Origin: Candidatus Omnitrophota bacterium
Lineage (GTDB): Bacteria; Omnitrophota; Gorgyraeia; B26-G9
Direction: 5' to 3'
Length of the DNA stretch: 11,325 nt
Assembly (NCBI GenBank): GCA_022013205.1
Contig: JAKLQT010000213.1
Span: 1 to 11,325, forward strand
How positions within the stretch are numbered: the first letter of the stretch is position 1; every line of letters starts with the position of its first letter. Shown in pieces: positions 8,322 through 11,325 of this stretch. Both the position numbers and the translations under genes were made by a program. The notes beneath the pieces are model-generated. The model made no database searches. It worked only from the letters and a program-made list of their open reading frames with translations, and had not been told where the DNA came from.

Positions 8322-9353
8322 ATGCTGAAAGAAGCTTTGCTTTGGGAAGAATTTACAGGAAAAAGTGTCCGGTGCCAATTGTGCATGCGCAAGTGTAATA
8401 TAGATGATGGGAATATAGGATGGTGTCAAACCCGTTTAAATAAAGACGGCAAGCTATATGCGCTTACTTATGGGAAAGTGGCAGTATTAAGCGTATCTTC
8501 TATTGAGAAAAAACCAATGTTTAATTTTTTTCCAGGCACACTGTGGCTTTCCTTAGGCAGCCTGGGGTGTAATTTTCAGTGTCATGGCTGTCAGTCATGG
8601 GAGGTATCTCACTGTGATGTAAAAAAGGGATTAAGCAATACTTCTTATCTGAGCCCGGAAATGGCTGTAAGAAAAGCAAAAAAAAACGGCTGTAAGGGTA
8701 TTGCTTTTACATATAATGAACCGACAATGTGGTTTGAGTATGTGCTGGATGTATTTAAACTGGCAAAACAAGAGGGAATATCCACTTGTTTCGTAACTAA
8801 CGGTTATATGTCTCCAAAGGCGCTTGATATGCTTGCTCCGTATCTTGATGGATTCTGTCTGGATGTAAAGGGCGCTTTTATGGAAAGCTATACGCGTATT
8901 GCTGATGTCTCTGATATCAATATTGTTTTCAGCAACGGCAGTGACGCTAAACGTAAATTTGCTATACATGTGGAAATTGTCACCAATGTTATTCCTGGTT
9001 ATAATTCCAATGAGAAGGAAATGAAGGAGATAGCTGCCTGGATTTTTGCGGAACTGGGAAAGGACACTCCCTGGCATTTAACAAGGTTTTTCCCTTACGG
9101 GGGGCTCAAGGATGTAGCGCCGACCCCTATTAATCAGCTGGAAAACCTAAGAAATATGGCTTTGCGTGAAGGCCTTTTGTACGTTTATATCAGTAATGTT
9201 TCCGGGCATGAAGCTGCGAATACTTACTGCCAGAACTGCAAGAAGGCGCTTATTAAGAGAAAGGAATATGACGTGGTGGAAAGTAAGCTTAAAGAGGGGC
9301 ACTGTGCTCATTGCAATGCGATTATTTGCGGTAGATTTGCTTTTAACGGATAG
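8322..9353 (+). CDS. amrS: AmmeMemoRadiSam system radical SAM enzyme
   Basis: The 343-residue protein matches the AmrS family, related to pyruvate formate-lyase activating enzymes. The radical SAM cluster motif CxxxCxxC is at C83, C87 and C90 inside GCNFQCHGCQSWEVS. An N-terminal metal-binding set (C18, C21, C25, C35) precedes the family segment IEKKPMFNFFPG (61-72). YNEPTMWFEY (131-140), VTNGYMS (158-164), LDVKG (180-184) and VIPGYN (223-228) follow the barrel in order. A C-terminal ribbon carries C303, C306, C327 and C330. The family is named for co-occurrence with AMMECR1 and Memo domain proteins; its reaction is not firmly established, and neither partner is in the window. The residue before the third cluster cysteine is Gly rather than the common aromatic. 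A strong GGGAGG (8306-8311) lies ten bases before the ATG; the gene is one base after the ligase, so they are cotranscribed. Confidence 0.88.
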   Translation: MLKEALLWEEFTGKSVRCQLCMRKCNIDDGNIGWCQTRLNKDGKLYALTYGKVAVLSVSSIEKKPMFNFFPGTLWLSLGSLGCNFQCHGCQSWEVSHCDVKKGLSNTSYLSPEMAVRKAKKNGCKGIAFTYNEPTMWFEYVLDVFKLAKQEGISTCFVTNGYMSPKALDMLAPYLDGFCLDVKGAFMESYTRIADVSDINIVFSNGSDAKRKFAIHVEIVTNVIPGYNSNEKEMKEIAAWIFAELGKDTPWHLTRFFPYGGLKDVAPTPINQLENLRNMALREGLLYVYISNVSGHEAANTYCQNCKKALIKRKEYDVVESKLKEGHCAHCNAIICGRFAFNG

Positions 9354-9445
9354 CATTATCAGTGTAATCAGGTTCCTTTTATCACTCTAAATAAGAAAGA
9401 AGCTTTTATGCCGTGTTTTAGTTCTCTGAAATTTTTTTACTGCAT

Positions 9446-9469
9446 AGGAAAGTATAAAAATACTTTCCT
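9446..9469. repeat. Perfect 10-bp hairpin
   Basis: AGGAAAGTAT (9446-9455) and ATACTTTCCT (9460-9469) are exact reverse complements around an AAAA loop. There is no U-tract directly after it on either strand, so a standard intrinsic terminator is doubtful. It is the first of three hairpins between amrS and the glycosylase gene. Confidence 0.7.
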
Positions 9470-9475
9470 GTCTCC

Positions 9476-9504
9476 GCCTGGTTTGCTTCGCAAATCAAAA
9501 CGGC
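9476..9504. repeat. Hairpin with UUC loop
   Basis: GGTTTGC (9480-9486) pairs with GCAAATC (9490-9496) around a TTC loop, seven pairs with one G-U. An outer GCC (9476-9478) can pair with GGC (9502-9504) across unpaired bases. The pairing is stronger than expected in AT-rich spacer DNA and sits between two other hairpins. Confidence 0.5.
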
Positions 9505-9513
9505 TGGGGCTGC

Positions 9514-9562
9514 GAAAATCGCCTATAACCGGCGATAAAAGTCATTGCCGAAGGCGATTTTC
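9514..9562. terminator. Long hairpin, possible terminator (either direction)
   Basis: GAAAATCGCC (9514-9523) and GGCGATTTTC (9553-9562) form a perfect ten-pair stem. Inside it CGGC (9530-9533) can pair with GCCG (9547-9550). A second GGCGAT copy (9531-9536) can instead pair with ATCGCC (9518-9523), so two mutually exclusive folds exist. The GC part of the stem is followed by TTTTCTT, which could act as the U-tract of a terminator for the ligase-amrS unit. The mirror arrangement exists on the other strand. A dispersed palindromic repeat is the main alternative. Confidence 0.45.
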
Positions 9563-9597
9563 TTGAAATACCCGCACAAATTTAATCCTAATCTAAC

Positions 9598-10248
9598 ATG
9601 AAAAAAAAAGAGCAAAATATTTTTCTTCAAATATACGAAAAGTTATATACCTTTTACGGGCCGCAGCATTGGTGGCCGGCCAAATCCAGGTTTGAGATGA
9701 TTGTGGGAGCGATCCTGACCCAGAATACCTCATGGGCAAATGTTAAAATAGCAATTACCGATTTGCGCAAAGGCCGGATGCTTACGCCGGGTAAAATTCT
9801 TAAAGCTGATATTAAAAAATTGGCAATGGCAATACGACCCTCAGGATATTTTAACCTGAAAGCAAAACGGCTGAAAAATTTTACAGCTTTTTTATTTAAA
9901 CACTATAAAGGATCGTTAGACAGGATGTTTAATACCAGGACATCCATATTAAGAAAGATGCTTCTTGATGTGAACGGGATTGGGGAAGAAACGGCAGATA
10001 GTATCCTGCTTTATGCGGGTTATAAACCGGCGTTTGTTGTGGACGCGTATACCAGAAGAATATTCATACGGCATGGAATAATTTCAGCAAGTGATACTTA
10101 CGCGCAAATACAGAAAAAAATCACAACGAATCTTAATAGTGATGAAGAATTGTTCAATGAATATCACGCTTTGATTGTTGCTCTGGGCAAAAATATTTGT
10201 CTTAAAAAAGTTCCGCTTTGCAAAATCTGTCCCCTGGCACAGGTGTGA
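9598..10248 (+). CDS. HhH-GPD DNA glycosylase, MagIII/endonuclease III-like (frameshifted 3' end)
   Basis: The protein belongs to the endonuclease III-related group that includes Helicobacter MagIII, base-excision repair enzymes that remove damaged bases. Family segments are YGPQHWWPA (20-28), GAILTQNT (37-44), RPSGYFNLKAKRL (80-92), the helix-hairpin-helix NGIGEETA (126-133) and the catalytic aspartate D149 in VVDAYTRR. E131 stands where bifunctional endonuclease III has its lysine (GVGRKTA), as in MagIII, so a monofunctional glycosylase without lyase activity is likely. Three cysteines of the [4Fe-4S] loop are present (C201, C208, C211 in C-x6-C-x2-C spacing). The fourth, expected at codon 217, is the TGA stop. 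The remainder appears to continue in another frame to 10372. No ribosome site is visible before the ATG at 9598; a possible TTGAAA/CCTAAT promoter (9563-9592) would make the mRNA nearly leaderless. Confidence 0.8.
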   Translation: MKKKEQNIFLQIYEKLYTFYGPQHWWPAKSRFEMIVGAILTQNTSWANVKIAITDLRKGRMLTPGKILKADIKKLAMAIRPSGYFNLKAKRLKNFTAFLFKHYKGSLDRMFNTRTSILRKMLLDVNGIGEETADSILLYAGYKPAFVVDAYTRRIFIRHGIISASDTYAQIQKKITTNLNSDEELFNEYHALIVALGKNICLKKVPLCKICPLAQV

Positions 10249-10372
10249 AGAAGTAAAGGATGAGAATCCTAAAAAGCTTGAAGAAGATATTTATGTTTGC
10301 TATGATTTAAGTTTATGTAAAAGGTGCCGGGATGTTTTTCTGCGGAGAATAAAGTTTAAGGAGTTTGTATGA
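10244..10372 (+). pseudogene. Out-of-frame C-terminal tail of the glycosylase gene
   Basis: In the frame one base ahead of the upstream gene, an open run of 42 codons starts with the missing cysteine (TGT, 10244-10246), then EEVKDENPKK, and ends in TGA at 10370-10372 on top of the surE start. It has no ATG or ribosome site of its own. If one GT unit were restored at 10243-10247, the glycosylase would read CPLAQVCEEVKDENPKK and be 258 residues long. The tail contains three more cysteines (residues 19, 25 and 28 of this run, C-x5-C-x2-C), whose role I do not know. A simple nonsense change at codon 217, with the protein ending four codons later, is the alternative. Confidence 0.55.
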
Positions 10373-10545
10373 TGCGAATTTTATTAACAAATAATGACGG
10401 GATAAACGCGGAGGGGCTTTATGTGCTTAACCAGCGTCTAGCTAAGTCATATGATGTCAGAGTTTGTGCTCCGGATATAGAGCAAAGCGCAATAGGCCAC
10501 GCGATCACTCTAAACCGGCCGCTTAGGATAAAAGTTGAATGTTAA
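10372..10545 (+). pseudogene. surE: surE, N-terminal fragment (5'-nucleotidase SurE)
   Basis: SurE is a metal-dependent nucleoside 5'-monophosphatase of about 250 residues. This fragment gives only its first 57: MRILLTNNDGINAEG, then VCAPDIEQSAIGHAITLNRPLR, then a stop at 10543. The family has two adjacent metal-binding aspartates (NDDG); here the first is Asn (NNDG). The metal-binding serine of the 'RSG' region is kept (EQS). The start at 10372 is chosen because it gives the family's 'MRIL' N terminus and lies eight bases after AAGGAG (10358-10363); the adjacent ATG at 10369 is only five bases away. The gene overlaps the stop of the upstream glycosylase tail, so the group was once translationally coupled. 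Confidence 0.8.
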
Positions 10546-10816
10546 TATCCCGAGTGTCAAAAAAAACAGGATCCGCGGGGTTATGATTACAAAACAGGGG
10601 AAGTCTTTATATAAGGAAGACTTTATCAGGCGGGATGATCCGCGAGGCAATAGTTATTACTGGCTGAGTGGAAAGGTTAAGTGGTTAGCAAAACCTGAGG
10701 GCTCGGATATTAAAGCTATTGAGGATTGCTATATTTCAATCACCCCTTTGCAGTTTGACCTTACGGATTATAAATCAATAGATGATTTAAAAGAAATGGA
10801 TTTTAAGCTCCCATGA
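10535..10816 (+). pseudogene. surE: surE, C-terminal fragment in a different frame
   Basis: From the TTG at 10535 the translation matches the last third of SurE: LNVNIPSV (family 'LLNVNVP'), RGVMITKQGKSLY, DPRGNSYYWLSG, then SDIKAIEDCYISITPLQFDLT, the standard C terminus. Compared with the Escherichia coli and Thermotoga proteins about 100 residues between 'RPLRIKVE' and 'LNVNIP' are gone. They include the SGIN metal-binding segment and the YSGTVGAA-type active-site loop. The fragment is in another frame from the N-terminal piece, overlapping it by 11 bases, and TTG is probably just an internal leucine codon, not a start. The stop overlaps the next gene's ATG in ATGA. Enzymatic function is very unlikely. 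Confidence 0.82.
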
Positions 10817-11181
10817 AATCAAAAGAAGATCTGATCAGTGCTTTAAATCGGATATGCCAAAAGGACAGCAGGTATAAAATAGATGCCTATTCATTTGTGC
10901 TGGCCGCGCTTAATATTACAATGGCAGCTCTTAACCGCGATGGGCATGTGAGCGGCCAGGAACTGGCGCATGGTATTAAGGATTTTGCTATCAGGGAATA
11001 CGGCAGAATGGCACGCGCTGTATTTGAGCATTGGGGGGTTAAGACCACTGAGGATTTTGGCCATATCGTTTTTAATATGGTTGAATCCGGGGTACTTGGA
11101 AAGACAGAATCAGACAGCATCGATGACTTTAAAGAGGTTTTTGATTTTAAAAAGGAATTTGAGGACGAATATCCCTTCTGA
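10813..11181 (+). CDS. Minf_1886 family protein (unknown function)
   Basis: This is a 122-residue soluble, mostly helical acidic protein, of full family length. It matches the Minf_1886 family, named from a Methylacidiphilum locus and found largely in the PVC superphylum. Conserved stretches are DSRYKIDAYSFV (18-29), GHVSGQEL (44-51), EHWGVKTTEDFGHIVF (72-87) and KTESDSIDDF (97-106). No catalytic motif, membrane segment or signal peptide is visible and the function is unknown. The ATG overlaps the surE stop (ATGA), so it was translated by coupling to surE. No strong ribosome site of its own is seen, so the damage in surE might lower its expression. Confidence 0.85.
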   Translation: MKSKEDLISALNRICQKDSRYKIDAYSFVLAALNITMAALNRDGHVSGQELAHGIKDFAIREYGRMARAVFEHWGVKTTEDFGHIVFNMVESGVLGKTESDSIDDFKEVFDFKKEFEDEYPF

Positions 11182-11188
11182 AAAATTT

Positions 11189-11221
11189 GGTTCTTTCTTA
11201 TTTAAGTTGGGAGAAAGAACC
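11189..11221. terminator. 10-bp hairpin after the last gene of the group
   Basis: GGTTCTTTCT (11189-11198) and AGAAAGAACC (11212-11221) are exact reverse complements with a 13-base loop, seven bases after the Minf_1886 stop. On the plus strand no U-tract follows. On the minus strand the stem is followed by AAATTTTT, closer to an intrinsic terminator for a gene coming from the right. It may mark the end of transcription of this group. Confidence 0.45.
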
Positions 11222-11222
11222 T

Positions 11223-11270
11223 GATTACAGCGACTAAATCCACAGATTACGCGGATTACACGGATTAAAG
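11223..11270. repeat. Short tandem repeat, 9-base GATTAC-type units
   Basis: Three consecutive nine-base units, ACAGATTAC, GCGGATTAC and ACGGATTAA (11242-11268), differ at a few positions; a GATTACAGC at 11223-11231 is a degenerate, slightly out-of-phase copy. Sequences of the type 'CCACAGATTACGCGGATTAC' recur, from memory, in intergenic DNA of many environmental bacteria. Function unknown. It contains no open frame of interest. Confidence 0.6.
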
Positions 11271-11311
11271 TATCGTTGGCAGTTCATAACTTGAATATAT
11301 CAGGTTTTTAA

Positions 11312-11325
11312 ATGGCAATCGATGC
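11312..11325 (+). CDS. Possible start of another gene (partial, right edge)
   Basis: An ATG followed by GCA ATC GAT (M-A-I-D) runs off the window, with AGG (11302-11304) seven bases upstream. Four codons are too few to identify a protein, and this may not be a gene. Confidence 0.25.

Noticed and set aside
8631..9077. 148-codon open frame on the minus strand inside amrS
   Set aside because: It lies wholly within a well-supported gene, has no recognisable domain, and is a shadow of the plus-strand coding pattern.
10246..10248. Selenocysteine or other recoding of the TGA in the glycosylase gene
   Set aside because: Another TGA comes four codons later, with no visible stem-loop signal, and TGA is used as an ordinary stop in neighbouring genes (5559-5561 and 10814-10816). 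A frameshift explains more.
10260..10310. Separate small gene between the glycosylase and surE
   Set aside because: The ATG at 10260 gives only 16 codons, and the longer open frame there has no start codon; it is better read as the displaced glycosylase tail.

Overview
The window is an ordinary-looking stretch of a Gram-negative bacterial genome, moderately AT-rich, most likely from the PVC superphylum and perhaps Candidatus Omnitrophota. The lineage call is inference. It rests on a TonB-dependent outer-membrane receptor (so an outer membrane), a small protein matching the Minf_1886 family known mainly from that superphylum, and an archaeal-type ATP-dependent DNA ligase, which occurs patchily in such bacteria.

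Layout. (1) At the left edge is the 3' part of a TonB-dependent receptor (+). (2) Converging on it is a 908-residue GH94-like glycoside phosphorylase (-). (3) A 303-base divergent intergenic region holds two good sigma70-type promoters facing away from each other, with a hairpin-forming palindrome between them. (4) An overlapping pair, rfbB and rfbD (+), covers the second and last steps of dTDP-L-rhamnose synthesis; rfbA and rfbC are absent from the window. (5) A tightly spaced pair follows: ATP-dependent DNA ligase and an AmmeMemoRadiSam-type radical SAM enzyme (AmrS), one base apart. (6) A 244-base gap carries a cluster of three hairpins. (7) A translationally coupled group comes next: a MagIII-like HhH-GPD DNA glycosylase, surE and a Minf_1886-family gene, joined by 1-4 base overlaps. 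(8) The right edge has a 10-bp hairpin, a run of 9-base GATTAC-type repeats, and possibly the first codons of another gene.

The most notable thing is that two neighbouring genes of the last group are damaged. In the glycosylase gene a TGA stop falls exactly where the fourth cysteine of the [4Fe-4S] loop should be. Restoring one GT unit at that point would give the cysteine back and join a 42-codon open tail that ends at the surE start codon. The surE gene keeps its beginning and end but lacks roughly 100 central codons, including most of the metal and substrate site, and the two ends lie in different frames. The next gene is intact and still overlaps the surE stop. This is either recent gene decay or a sequencing/assembly fault; the sequence alone cannot decide.

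I found no CRISPR array, tRNA, rRNA, transposase or phage gene, and no convincing evidence of a new multi-gene system.
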